From contig NZ_WOWL01000001.1 of the NCBI RefSeq assembly GCF_009741265.1, forward strand, positions 3,224,001-3,288,000: 64,000 bases of DNA, given 5' to 3'. Under the pieces are notes generated by a model. That model had not been told where the DNA came from, ran no database searches, and saw nothing but the letters and a program-made list of their open reading frames with translations. Below, in pieces: positions 51,966 through 60,592 of this stretch. The position numbers were made by a program, and so were the translations under genes. Each line of letters begins with the position of its first letter. Within the stretch, counting starts at the first letter, position 1. Origin of the DNA: Pseudarthrobacter sp. GA104 (GTDB lineage Bacteria > Actinomycetota > Actinomycetes > Actinomycetales > Micrococcaceae).

Positions 51966-54493
51966 GATGCCCCCCTTATGCCGGGTTCCGGCGCGGCGCC
52001 GGTGGAGAGCGGCAGCCGGACCACCATGGTCAGGCCCCCGCCAGGAGTGGGTTCAGCCAGTAGGACCCCGCCCATGGCCTCGGTGAACCCCTTTGCGACA
52101 GCCAGGCCAAGGCCGATCCCCGTCCCCGGAGTGGTGTCATCCGCGCGCTGGAAGGGCCGGAACATGGCCAGGACCTCATCGGCGGGGATGCCCGAGCCGT
52201 GATCAACCACGGTGAGCTCACTGGCGGGAACATCCCCAATTCTCGCACTGCCCGCACCTCCCACCGCGCCGGCAATCACCACATCGGAATCCGGGGCGTA
52301 CTTGAGTGCGTTCTCCACGAGGTTGGCGATGACGCGCTCCAGCATCCCCGGGTCCGCATCTACGGGGGGCATGTTGTCCGGCAGCAGCACCCGGAGGCGC
52401 TCCGAGTCCGTTCCCCGCAGTGCCTCGCCCACCACATCCACCCAGTAGACCGGGCGGATGAGGGGCGCCACCGAATCGGCCGTGATCCTGGACATGTCCA
52501 GGAGGTTGCTGACCAGCCGGTCCAGCCTGTCCGCGCCGTACTCGATGGTGGCCAGGAGTTCTTCCTGCTCATCGGGCCCGAAGGTGATGCTCTTGTCCCG
52601 CAGGCTGCTGGAGGCCAGCTTGATGCCGGCCAGGGGGGTGCGCAGGTCATGGGACACCGCCCGCAGGATGGAGGTCCGCATGGTGTTGCCCTCGGCCAGG
52701 CGCAGGTTTTCACGCTGGCTGGCAGAGAGTTCCTCGCGCTGCACCATGGCCAGCAGGTGTGCGCCGAAGGCGGCCAGCAGCCGCCTTTCGTCCTGCGAGA
52801 GTTCCCTTCCCGTCAGGGTGAGCATCCTGTCCCCGTTCAGCTGCTCCACCGTGTCCGCCTCCGATACTTCAGCGGGGCGGGGTTCGCCGGAGAATTCCCG
52901 GAGCTCCCAGACCGCGGACCTGCCGGTCCCGCGCCTGGCCCACAGCCCGGCACCCTTCACCTGGAAATGTTCCCTGACCTGGTCCAGGAAGGCGGGGATG
53001 CTGTTGCCTTCGGCGACGGCCCGGCGGCTCAGTTCGCCCAGGACGGCGGCCTCCGCGCCGGCTATGTGTGCTTCCTTGCTGAGCTTGGCCGAGCGGTCCA
53101 CCACCAGCGAGACGGCCACCGCCACCAGGACAAAGATGAGCAGCGCCAGGACGTTTTCCGGATCGAGGACTGACAGGGACCCGACCGGCCGGACACTGAA
53201 GTAGTTGACGATGAGCCCTGCGAGGACGGCCGCCGCCACGGCCGGCCAAAGCCCCCCGAGCAGGGCGACGCCCACAATGCCGGTCAGGTGGACCAGCATG
53301 TCCGTTGACAGCTGGTTGTGGGGGAGGAGGTCCAGGATGAACTGCAGGGCAGGGGGAAGCCCCACCGCCAGGGCAAACGCGGGGATCTCCCGGCGCCGGC
53401 CCAGCCGGGGAGGCGTCCGCCTCTGGCCGCCGGAGGGGCCGGGAAGGTGGTTGATGAGGTGGACATCCATGGCGCCCGCATCCCTCAGCACACCGGCTGC
53501 CACCCCGCTCCGGCCCCGGAAGGGGGACCGGCGCGAGGGGGCCCCCACCATGATCTGGGTGGCGTTGATGCTCCGGGCGAAGTCCACCAGGGCCTGCCCG
53601 ACGTCCCGCCCGCCGATGGCGTGGAATACGCCGCCGAATTCCGCCGTGAGCCTGCGCAGCATCTCCAGGTCCTTGCCGGACTCCGCGGCTCCCTCCGTGC
53701 CGGTACGGACGTGGATTACGTGGAGCTCCCCGCCGGTGGCCGCGGCGAGCATCCTTGCGGCACGGCGGACCAGGACCTGGTCGCGGCTCTTCCCGCCCAC
53801 CCCGACGGCGATCTTTTCCCGGGCCGGCCAGCTCTCCCGGACCCTCTTCAATTCCTTGTAGTCGGACAGGTCTGCGTCGACGCGCTCAGCCAGCCACAAC
53901 AGTGCGAGCTCCCGCAGGGCGGCGAGCGTGCCGATGCGGAAAACGCCGGCAAGCGCGGCGTCGGCCTCTTCCCGGGTGCCGTAGATCTTTCCGTCGGCAA
54001 GCCGCTGGCGCAGCAGCTCAGGCGAGGCGTCCACCAGTTCGATCTGGCCGGCGCCCCGCACCACGGTGTCCGGGACAGTGAGTGATTCCTGCTCTCCCGT
54101 GACCTCCCGGACCGCGTCGGAGAGGGATTCCAGGTTCCTGATGTCCAGGGTGGAGATGACGTTGATCCCGGCGTCGAGCAGGGCGTCCACCTGCTCCCAC
54201 CGGTGCACACCGCCCGAGGCGGCGGCGTAGTCGTCCACCAGGACAATGTCCGGCGCCCGGTCCTTGACGGCCTGGACGTCCAGCCCGCCTTCCAGGCCCT
54301 CGGTCCCCGGTTTCGGGCACAGCTCCAGGCCCTCCAGCATCTCCTCATTGTCGGCACGGCCTTTGGCAGCGACCGCACCGACGACGACGTCGAAGCCCTC
54401 CCCGGCCAGCCTGCGGCCTTCTTCCAGCAACGCAAACGTCTTGCCTGCCCCGGGCGCAGCCCCAAGAAAGATGCGCAGATTACCTCGTGCCAT
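51950..54493 (-). CDS. kdpD: KdpD-like sensor histidine kinase
   Basis: 847 residues. Order: KdpD N-terminal domain with Walker A GAAPGAGKT (~10-18), a universal-stress (USP) domain (~245-370), four membrane helices (DUF4118, ~385-485), a GAF-like region, then HisKA with His615 in VSHDLRTPLAG and a HATPase domain (N box LVENALKYAP, G1 VVDHGSGIP, G2 GTGIGLGLAVAKG). Senses low K+ and turgor. Start set at ATG 54493; an in-frame stretch to 54583 is Pro/Arg-rich. Divergent from the kinase gene at 54582. The paired transporter is not Kdp but KimA/TrkH. Confidence 0.95.
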   Translation of the reverse strand: MARGNLRIFLGAAPGAGKTFALLEEGRRLAGEGFDVVVGAVAAKGRADNEEMLEGLELCPKPGTEGLEGGLDVQAVKDRAPDIVLVDDYAAASGGVHRWEQVDALLDAGINVISTLDIRNLESLSDAVREVTGEQESLTVPDTVVRGAGQIELVDASPELLRQRLADGKIYGTREEADAALAGVFRIGTLAALRELALLWLAERVDADLSDYKELKRVRESWPAREKIAVGVGGKSRDQVLVRRAARMLAAATGGELHVIHVRTGTEGAAESGKDLEMLRRLTAEFGGVFHAIGGRDVGQALVDFARSINATQIMVGAPSRRSPFRGRSGVAAGVLRDAGAMDVHLINHLPGPSGGQRRTPPRLGRRREIPAFALAVGLPPALQFILDLLPHNQLSTDMLVHLTGIVGVALLGGLWPAVAAAVLAGLIVNYFSVRPVGSLSVLDPENVLALLIFVLVAVAVSLVVDRSAKLSKEAHIAGAEAAVLGELSRRAVAEGNSIPAFLDQVREHFQVKGAGLWARRGTGRSAVWELREFSGEPRPAEVSEADTVEQLNGDRMLTLTGRELSQDERRLLAAFGAHLLAMVQREELSASQRENLRLAEGNTMRTSILRAVSHDLRTPLAGIKLASSSLRDKSITFGPDEQEELLATIEYGADRLDRLVSNLLDMSRITADSVAPLIRPVYWVDVVGEALRGTDSERLRVLLPDNMPPVDADPGMLERVIANLVENALKYAPDSDVVIAGAVGGAGSARIGDVPASELTVVDHGSGIPADEVLAMFRPFQRADDTTPGTGIGLGLAVAKGFTEAMGGVLLAEPTPGGGLTMVVRLPLSTGAAPEPGIRGASWQQS

Positions 54494-54502
54494 GGCTCTA
54501 TT

Positions 54503-54532
54503 GTTCCCCCTGCGCGATCGTTCCCCCTGCGC
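54503..54532. repeat. Direct repeats between kdpD and a Ser/Thr kinase gene
   Basis: GTTCCCCCTGCGC at 54503-54515 and again at 54520-54532, 17 bases apart, in the divergent intergenic region of ~90 bases. Possible binding site for a regulator of either gene. Confidence 0.5.
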
Positions 54533-54581
54533 ACATGGTGGTTTGGCTAGAGTGATGGGTGGACTGAAGGCAGGGGGCCGC

Positions 54582-55907
54582 ATGGTGGAAGAAACGCAGA
54601 CGGGTATGGCCGGGACGATCCTGGGCGAACGCTACAGGGTTGGCCAGGTAATTGGCGACGGCGGCATGGGGAGCGTCTACCGGGGAACCGACGTGGTGCT
54701 GGGCAGGGAAGTGGCGCTTAAGGTCTTCCGTGCCGACGTCACCGATCCGGACGAACTGCGCAGGCAGCAGGCAGAAGCCCGGATGCTTGCCGGGCTGAAC
54801 CACCCCGGCCTGGTCACGCTCTTCGACACCGGAACCCTGCTGAGCGGCGGGCGGGAGGTGCCGTTCCTGGTGATGGAACTGGTCAGCGGCGTGGACCTGC
54901 GCGGCCAGCTGGCTTCGGGCCCGCTGCCCGGCGCTGAGGTGGCCCGGCTGGGCGCCGAGCTCGCGGGGGCGCTGCAGTACATCCACCACCGGGGTGTGGT
55001 CCATCGCGACATCAAACCCGCAAACATCCTCTTGACCCGGTACACGGCGGATTCCCCCCTGCGCCCCAAGCTGGCGGACTTCGGCATCGCACGGATGCTC
55101 GACGGCGCCCGGGTCACCGCCACCAACATGGTTCCGGGGACGGCGGCCTACTTGAGTCCGGAGCAGGCCAGCGGGGAGCAGGTTGGACCGCCGGCGGACA
55201 TCTATGCGCTGGGGCTTGTGCTGCTGGAGGCGCTGACCGGGAAGGTGGCATTCCCCGGGCCGCCGCTTGAGGCCGCAGTGGCCAGGCTCTCGCGGGACCC
55301 GGATATTCCCGCTTCCCTGGGCCCGAGCTGGGTGCCGCTTCTCGCCGCCATGACTGCACGGGACCCCCGGGCACGGCCGGAGGCCTCGGCCGTGGCCGCA
55401 GAATTCGGCACGGCCGGAGACTGGGGCGGGCTGGCCGATGCAGGCGGCGGGGCAACGGCCGCCACCGCAGCCCTTCCGCAGCCCACCCGCGTCCTTGCTC
55501 CCCAACGGCCCGGAAATGCTCCCGAACCGTCCGGGAACTCCGGGCCCGCAGCGCCGGCAGGTACCCGGGGTTCCAGGATTCCCTCCCTTTCCGGCAGCGA
55601 AGCAACCAACGCGACGTCATGGCAGCGGGCTCCCCGGTCAGGAATCCCTGAAGCCGGGGCAGGAATCCCTGAAGCGCCGGCCCGCGGGCCATCAATCGCG
55701 CGGCGTCCGTGGAAGAAGCCCGGCACAATGGGAGGGCGCCGGCCCTGGGTCCTTGCCGCCGTCGCCGTTCTGGTGCTGGTCCTCGCGGCAGTCCTGCTGG
55801 CCGCCATCCAACGGCCCTCTCCGGCCCCCGTGGAAACACCCCAGCCGGTCATCACCGGACCGCTGGGCGAGCACTTCAAGGAACTGGAAGAGAGCGTCAC
55901 GCCATGA
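54582..55907 (+). CDS. Membrane Ser/Thr protein kinase (PknB-like, no PASTA)
   Basis: 441 residues. N-terminal kinase domain (~16-270) with IGDGGMGSVY, catalytic Lys in EVALKVF, HRDIKPANILL, and DFG in LADFGIAR. A Pro/Ala/Ser-rich linker of ~120 residues with two GIPEA repeats follows, then one membrane segment (WVLAAVAVLVLVLAAVLLAAI) and a ~30-residue outer tail instead of PASTA repeats. Start at 54582 has AGGGGG upstream; an ATG at 54555 is an alternative. Four-base overlap (ATGA) with the lipoprotein gene suggests that it acts with the kinase. Confidence 0.93.
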   Translation: MVEETQTGMAGTILGERYRVGQVIGDGGMGSVYRGTDVVLGREVALKVFRADVTDPDELRRQQAEARMLAGLNHPGLVTLFDTGTLLSGGREVPFLVMELVSGVDLRGQLASGPLPGAEVARLGAELAGALQYIHHRGVVHRDIKPANILLTRYTADSPLRPKLADFGIARMLDGARVTATNMVPGTAAYLSPEQASGEQVGPPADIYALGLVLLEALTGKVAFPGPPLEAAVARLSRDPDIPASLGPSWVPLLAAMTARDPRARPEASAVAAEFGTAGDWGGLADAGGGATAATAALPQPTRVLAPQRPGNAPEPSGNSGPAAPAGTRGSRIPSLSGSEATNATSWQRAPRSGIPEAGAGIPEAPARGPSIARRPWKKPGTMGGRRPWVLAAVAVLVLVLAAVLLAAIQRPSPAPVETPQPVITGPLGEHFKELEESVTP

Positions 55908-56341
55908 GCCGGACAAAACACGCGGTCCGGATCCTGGCCGCCTGCCTGGGGCTTGTGCTGTTGACGTCCTGCGCCGGTGCGTCGGAGGTGGATGCAGGAA
56001 CGGCGGAAGGCCTGCAGGCCCGGGTGGCCTCGGCCAAGCAGTTCGCCGCGCAGCAGGACTTTCCGGCGGCGCTCGCCGAGCTTCAACAGCTGGGCCAGGA
56101 CGTGGCAACCGCAGCGGAAAAGGGCCTGATGTCGGCCGAACGGAAGGCGCGCGCGGAGGCTGCGATCAGCAAGATCAGGGCTGAACTCGAGGCCGCGCAG
56201 CAGGCGGCGGAGCCGCAGCCCGCACCTTCCGCGGAACCAACGGCCGCTGAGGACAAGGAGGACGCCCAAAAGGAGGCTGAAAAGCAGCTCGAGGATGCCA
56301 AGAAGGACGCCGAGAAGGGCAAGGGCAAAGGTAACGGGTAA
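55904..56341 (+). CDS. Small lipoprotein with a long helical C-terminus
   Basis: 145 residues. Lipobox LLTSC after a hydrophobic signal (AACLGLVLLTSC). The mature part is alpha-helical, Ala/Glu-rich (ARVASAKQFAAQQDFPAALAELQQLG) and ends in a Lys/Glu/Asp-rich, Gly-terminated tail. Overlaps the kinase by four bases. Possibly a co-regulator or wall-associated partner; not a recognised family. Confidence 0.85.
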   Translation: MSRTKHAVRILAACLGLVLLTSCAGASEVDAGTAEGLQARVASAKQFAAQQDFPAALAELQQLGQDVATAAEKGLMSAERKARAEAAISKIRAELEAAQQAAEPQPAPSAEPTAAEDKEDAQKEAEKQLEDAKKDAEKGKGKGNG

Positions 56342-56382
56342 AGGCGGAGTAACCTCCGGCCGTTAGTACACGCTTGCCTGAA

Positions 56383-56398
56383 TACATCTGTGGATGTA
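56383..56398. promoter_or_regulatory. CmtR/ArsR-type operator
   Basis: Perfect inverted repeat TACATC-TGTG-GATGTA. It covers the in-frame ATG at 56394, which argues that translation begins at 56409 instead. Confidence 0.8.
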
Positions 56399-56408
56399 CT
56401 TTGAGTCC

Positions 56409-56735
56409 ATGGAATTGCTCACTCAGGCCCCCGTGCTGTCCAGGTTCGGTTATGCGGTGTCGGATGCCACCCGTGCGCGGATTCTCCTGGCCCTCTCGGA
56501 AGCGCCTGCTTATCCCTCGGATTTGGCGGACGCCCTGGGGGTCTCGCGGCAGAGCATGTCCAACCACCTGGCCTGCCTGCGCGGCTGTGGACTGGTGGTT
56601 GCTGTCCAGGACGGGCGGCGGAGCCGCTACGAACTCGCGGACGCCCGGCTTGGCCACGCCATCAAGGACCTGATCGGCGTTGTCCTTGCCGTGGATCCGG
56701 CCTGCTGCGCCCCGGACGGGGAGTGCGTGGCATGA
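56409..56735 (+). CDS. cmtR: CmtR-like metal-sensing ArsR/SmtB repressor
   Basis: 108 residues from 56409. The winged helix carries NHLACLRGCGLVVAV; with this start the two Cys are 56 and 60, matching the Cys57/Cys61 cadmium/lead ligands of mycobacterial CmtR. A C-terminal CC-APDGEC supplies further ligands, like Cys102 of CmtR. Binding of Cd or Pb releases the operator at 56383. Four-base overlap (ATGA) with the CDF transporter gene, its expected target. The alternative start at 56394 would place the operator inside the coding region. Confidence 0.9.
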   Translation: MELLTQAPVLSRFGYAVSDATRARILLALSEAPAYPSDLADALGVSRQSMSNHLACLRGCGLVVAVQDGRRSRYELADARLGHAIKDLIGVVLAVDPACCAPDGECVA

Positions 56736-57474
56736 CGCTGATCCGCACACCAACCCCGGAACGCCGTGCGGTGTTGAGCCGGAGGATCCGGCTGTTCGCG
56801 GCCGCCACCATCAGCTATAACGTCATCGAGGCCGTGGTGGCACTCTGGGCCGGCGGGACCGCGGACTCCTCGGCGCTGGTGGGCTTCGGCCTGGACTCGG
56901 TCATAGAGGTGGCATCCGCCCTGGCGCTGTCCTGGCAGTTCACCGCCAAGGATCCGGGCGGCGCGAGCACCTGACCCTGCGGATCATTGCCATTTCCTTC
57001 TTTGCCCTGGCCGCGTTCGTGAGCGTGGACGCGGTCCGGTCACTCACGGGCGGGGGAGAAGCCCGGCACTCGGCGCCGGGAATCGCAATCGCAGCCTTGA
57101 GCCTGGCGGTCATGCCTGTCCTGTCTTGGGCGCAGCGCCGCGCCGGGCGGGAACTGGGCTCCAGGACCGCCGTGGCCGATTCCAAGCAGACGCTGCTCTG
57201 CACGTACCTTTCGGCCGTGCTGCTGGTTGGCCTGGTCCTGAACAGTGCATTGGGCTGGTGGTGGGCCGATGCCGGGGCCGCCCTGGTCATCGCCGGCATC
57301 GCCGTCCGTGAAGGAATCGACGCCTGGCGGGGTGAGGCCTGCTGCCCTGTCCTGCACGCCAATGACGGCAACGGCCCTGGTGAAGAAGACGCTGCCTGCT
57401 GCACCGGCTGCCAGGCAGACGCCCAGCCGGCTCCGGAAACCCCGGCATCCGGGCCGCCGCCGTCCGGTCGCTGA
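56732..57474 (+). pseudogene. CDF-family metal efflux gene with a frameshift
   Basis: Two frames together give a cation diffusion facilitator-like transporter of about 247 residues. Frame A (56732-56974) covers the first helices (ATISYNVIEAVVALWAGGTADS, GFGLDSVIEVASAL) and stops at 56972. Frame B resumes from about 56961 (REHLTLRIIAISFFALAAFVS) and continues to 57474 with DSKQTLLC, WWWADAGAALVI and a Cys-rich tail (ACC, CCTGC) suited to metal binding. Joining needs one extra base near 56955-56965, in the run GGGCGGCGCG. It is either a real single-base deletion, a sequencing error in a GC run, or programmed frameshifting. Coupled to CmtR by ATGA. Confidence 0.85.
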
Positions 57475-57580
57475 GCGCCCGCCTCCACCCCGGGGAACGT
57501 CCGGACCGCAGTGCGGAACCAGGATCCGGTTTCCGCACTTTCCCTTCCCCCGCCAGTTGGCGCGGGTGGATCATTTAGCC

Positions 57581-59527
57581 ATGGACAAGCGCGCAAGCCG
57601 TGGCGGCCATGGCGCCGCCGAGGGCGTGGAGGCCGCGAACGGGCCCGGGCGCCCCGGGCAACCGGGCCGGCCGGACCACGTGGTGGTGTTCGTCCACGGC
57701 ATGGGGCGGGCCCTCAAGGGCGGCACCCTGCAGGAGTGGGCCCAGCCGCTGATGCTGAGCCTGCACGATCTCTCCCTGGACATGGTGCCGGGCACCGCGC
57801 ATCCGCACCTGGTGATCACCAAGGCCAACGCGGTGGGCGACGCGCCGGAGGTGCTGGTCAAGGTCCTCCGCGGCGTGGACGGCCACGAACCGGACTACCT
57901 GACTGTGCTCATGACCGAGGCGTCCTGGGGCAGGGACTTCGAGCCGGCGTCGGCCGCTTCAACCTACTCGTGGGCGCTGCGCACGGCCCTGCGCGTGTAC
58001 ATGCGGTCCGTGCAGCTGATCAAGTGGAACCTCCATCCCGGCCGGCGGAAGGACATCGGGTGGCTCGGCGCCTGGCTGCGGCAGCTGGTCCTCACGTCGC
58101 TGGCCGCGTTCGCCGGGTTCTTCATCCTGCTTGCGGTGCTGGTGGTGCTGCTGCTGATCATCATCCTGGCGTGGATTCCGGGGCCGGGCCGGTGGGTGGG
58201 GAGGCTCGTGTCCCTGTTCGCGGACTTCCTGGGCGATCCCCAGGTGTGGAAGCGCAAGCCACTGCAGGCCGCGGCCATGCGGCAGCGGGTGGTGGACACG
58301 CTCCAGCGCTGGGACCACAGCCCGGGCACGGAGGTGACCGTGGTGGCGCACAGCCAGGGCGCGGCGATCACCGGGCAGGTCCTGTTCCAGAACCAGGCCC
58401 GCGCCACCAACTTTGTCAGCGTGGGCAGCGGGCTGGACCTGCTGGGCTACGCGCAGTGGGGCGGCGGGACGGGGGAGGACCCGGTGACGGACTGGCTGGC
58501 CAACCCCCGTCGCCCCCGGTGGATCAACGTGTGGGGGAAGTTCGACTTTGTGCCCGCCGGGCCCATCTCCACGCACGCCAACGGCCCGCTGCCGGTCTTC
58601 GGCAAGATCTACGCCCGGGACACCGGGGGCGACGGCGGTCCGGGCCCCGAGGAACATCCCGTGTACAACAGGTCCGCCCTGATCTACGACCACATTGTCT
58701 ACTCCAAGAACCGCGTTGAGGTGCTGGATCCGCTGGCGCGGCTGGTCCTGGACCCGCCGCCACCGGACACTGCCGGGCTGGCGTTCAGGATGCTCGACGG
58801 CGACCGGCGGCTCCGCCCGCACCGCGTCATGGTGAAGAGCCTGGGCGTGACGCGGCTTCTCGCCGTCATCACCTCAGCTTTGAGCGCTCCTGCTGCGCTG
58901 GCGTGGCTCGGTTCCCTGGACTGGACGCGGAACCTGGTCCAGTGCGGCCCGCCCGGCGCCGCCGGGGATCCCTGGTGGTCCGCCTGGCTGTGCTCCGGCC
59001 CGACCTACCACTGGGCGCACTGGCAGGACCTGGGCGTGCTGGCCGTGACAACCGCCGTGTTCGCCGGCGTGCTGGTGGGACTCCTGAACGGGCCGGTGTG
59101 GGGAGTGCTGCACGACCGGCTGCAGCGGCTGCGCAAGCCGTCCTTCCGGCAGTCCAGCGATCCCACGCGGAACCTGCCGGCCAACCCCTGGTGGTACGTC
59201 ACGTGGTATTTGCTGATCGTGACGGGGGTGGCCGTGGCCGTGCCGTTCATGCTGGCGTGGCCGGACCTGCCCTGGGTGGCCGTGGTGGTGCTGGTGGTTG
59301 CGCTCTGGGCGCTCTGCTTCACGCGCACGAGCATAACGGGCCTGCCGGCGCGGACCGGTGAACCCGTGCAGGCGCAAGCGGCTGCCACACCGCAGCGGGC
59401 GGCACCCCAGCCGCCGCCCGGCGTCGTCCGCGGCGAAAGGCAACAGGCTCAGCCCACCGGTTCGGCAAGCCTTCCGGCTAACACCGTGACCGGTGCGGCG
59501 GACCAGCGCTCGCGCTCGGGCTCATAG
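57581..59527 (+). CDS. Membrane-inserted alpha/beta hydrolase
   Basis: 648 residues. N-terminal hydrolase core VVVFVHGMG; nucleophile elbow VVAHSQGAAI; two hydrophobic segments between the halves (LVLTSLAAFAGFFILLAVLVVLLLIIILA) and three or four near the C-terminus. The GxSxG is degenerate (AHSQG) but keeps the Ser. Predicted membrane-bound esterase or lipase-like protein. Start at 57581. Its last 79 bases overlap a convergent gene on the other strand. Confidence 0.85.
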   Translation: MDKRASRGGHGAAEGVEAANGPGRPGQPGRPDHVVVFVHGMGRALKGGTLQEWAQPLMLSLHDLSLDMVPGTAHPHLVITKANAVGDAPEVLVKVLRGVDGHEPDYLTVLMTEASWGRDFEPASAASTYSWALRTALRVYMRSVQLIKWNLHPGRRKDIGWLGAWLRQLVLTSLAAFAGFFILLAVLVVLLLIIILAWIPGPGRWVGRLVSLFADFLGDPQVWKRKPLQAAAMRQRVVDTLQRWDHSPGTEVTVVAHSQGAAITGQVLFQNQARATNFVSVGSGLDLLGYAQWGGGTGEDPVTDWLANPRRPRWINVWGKFDFVPAGPISTHANGPLPVFGKIYARDTGGDGGPGPEEHPVYNRSALIYDHIVYSKNRVEVLDPLARLVLDPPPPDTAGLAFRMLDGDRRLRPHRVMVKSLGVTRLLAVITSALSAPAALAWLGSLDWTRNLVQCGPPGAAGDPWWSAWLCSGPTYHWAHWQDLGVLAVTTAVFAGVLVGLLNGPVWGVLHDRLQRLRKPSFRQSSDPTRNLPANPWWYVTWYLLIVTGVAVAVPFMLAWPDLPWVAVVVLVVALWALCFTRTSITGLPARTGEPVQAQAAATPQRAAPQPPPGVVRGERQQAQPTGSASLPANTVTGAADQRSRSGS

Positions 59528-59793
59528 GAAATGACGACGGCGGCGTCGCTGTCCCGTGCCTCGTCCATGGCGAGCAGCAGGGCGTCCTCCACGTGCCGGG
59601 CGTACTCCAGCCGCTCCGCCAGCGTGCCCTGCAGGTCGGCGTCGTCAATCAGCACATGGCCCTTGCCGTCCACGATGACTTTCAGTGAATACCCCTGGTC
59701 CTCGTGCAAGGACCCCCTCGTGGATGAAATTTCGGTGACTCTGTCTGCCCGGACCAGCCCGTTGCCGAGCGTGCGGATCCACACTTCACCCAT
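59449..59793 (-). CDS. Conserved-looking protein of unknown function
   Basis: 114 residues starting MGEVWIRTLGNGLVRADRVTE. Beta-strand-rich first half (VRADRVTEISS, SLKVIVDGKGHVLIDDAD), then a long helix (TLAERLEYARHVEDALLLAMDEARD). GGTCAT of the preceding frame is not used; the longer upstream frame to 59973 is Arg/Pro-rich. Its 3' end overlaps the membrane hydrolase by 79 bases on the opposite strand. Composition supports a real protein; family not recognised. Confidence 0.75.
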   Translation of the reverse strand: MGEVWIRTLGNGLVRADRVTEISSTRGSLHEDQGYSLKVIVDGKGHVLIDDADLQGTLAERLEYARHVEDALLLAMDEARDSDAAVVISYEPERERWSAAPVTVLAGRLAEPVG

Positions 59794-59990
59794 CGAATGA
59801 CCTCCCCGTTGGCATGGGCGCGGAACAGCGCCCCATAAAGCGAACGCTACTCCTCCGCGGGGCATTTGTGACCCCCGAATTGCTACATTTACGGGCCTTT
59901 TGGCACTTCCGGCCGGGGTTTCCCGTGGGAACGATGTTGGCAGGCGGCGCGCCCAATCATTCCGGCCGTCCACTCGCTTTGGGAGTCACT

Positions 59991-60425
59991 ATGGCGGACA
60001 AGACCGTGACCACCCGCGGCGGCAACATTGGCTCCGTGCTGGTTAACGCCGTGCTGCTGTGGGGGATCAATATCTGGCCGGGCTGGAAGGTTGTGCCCTT
60101 CCTGACGGCGGACATGGAACGTGTGCTCGGAATGATCAACGCGTCCCTGACCGCGGGCATCATCGCCAACCTCATCTTCGTGGTGATCCGCAACCGGGGC
60201 GTCATGGCCCTGGGGAACCTGGCGGTCCTGGGCATCGGGCTTGCGGCTACCCTCCGGATGCTGGAGGTCTTTCCCTTCGACTTTGGGGACAGCTGGTCCG
60301 GCTGGCCCGTGGTGGTGCGGGTCCTGCTGGTGCTGGGCATCGTGGGCTCCATCATCGGCATGGTGGTGGAAATCGTGGCCATGTTCAGGTCGCTGGCAGG
60401 CTTCGGAGAGCGGGCCCGCCAGTAG
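59991..60425 (+). CDS. Four-span membrane protein
   Basis: 144 residues from the ATG at 59991. Four hydrophobic segments (about 15-30, 48-70, 72-92 and 108-132) with short loops; GGGAG precedes the start. No family recognised. Independent of its neighbours; the upstream part of the frame (from 59814) is not membrane-like and was not used. Confidence 0.8.
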   Translation: MADKTVTTRGGNIGSVLVNAVLLWGINIWPGWKVVPFLTADMERVLGMINASLTAGIIANLIFVVIRNRGVMALGNLAVLGIGLAATLRMLEVFPFDFGDSWSGWPVVVRVLLVLGIVGSIIGMVVEIVAMFRSLAGFGERARQ

Positions 60426-60592
60426 TCTCCCGGCGCTGGGGATAGCCGGCTTGGCGTTGTACCGCGCTGCGCACCGAGGCCCGGGTTCGGTGCGCACGGA
60501 CAGTCCCTGCGCACTGAGCCCTGCCCTCGGTGCGCAGGCCGGCGGCGTGCCGGGGAAAGGGGCGTGCCGGGCGCGGCCATAGGATAAATCTG
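60426..60592. other. Intergenic stretch with no gene
   Basis: Only the degenerate repeat GGTGCGCA (around 60488 and 60529) is notable. AGGATAAATCTG before the ATG at 60593 gives the ribosome-binding site of the transporter. Confidence 0.5.
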
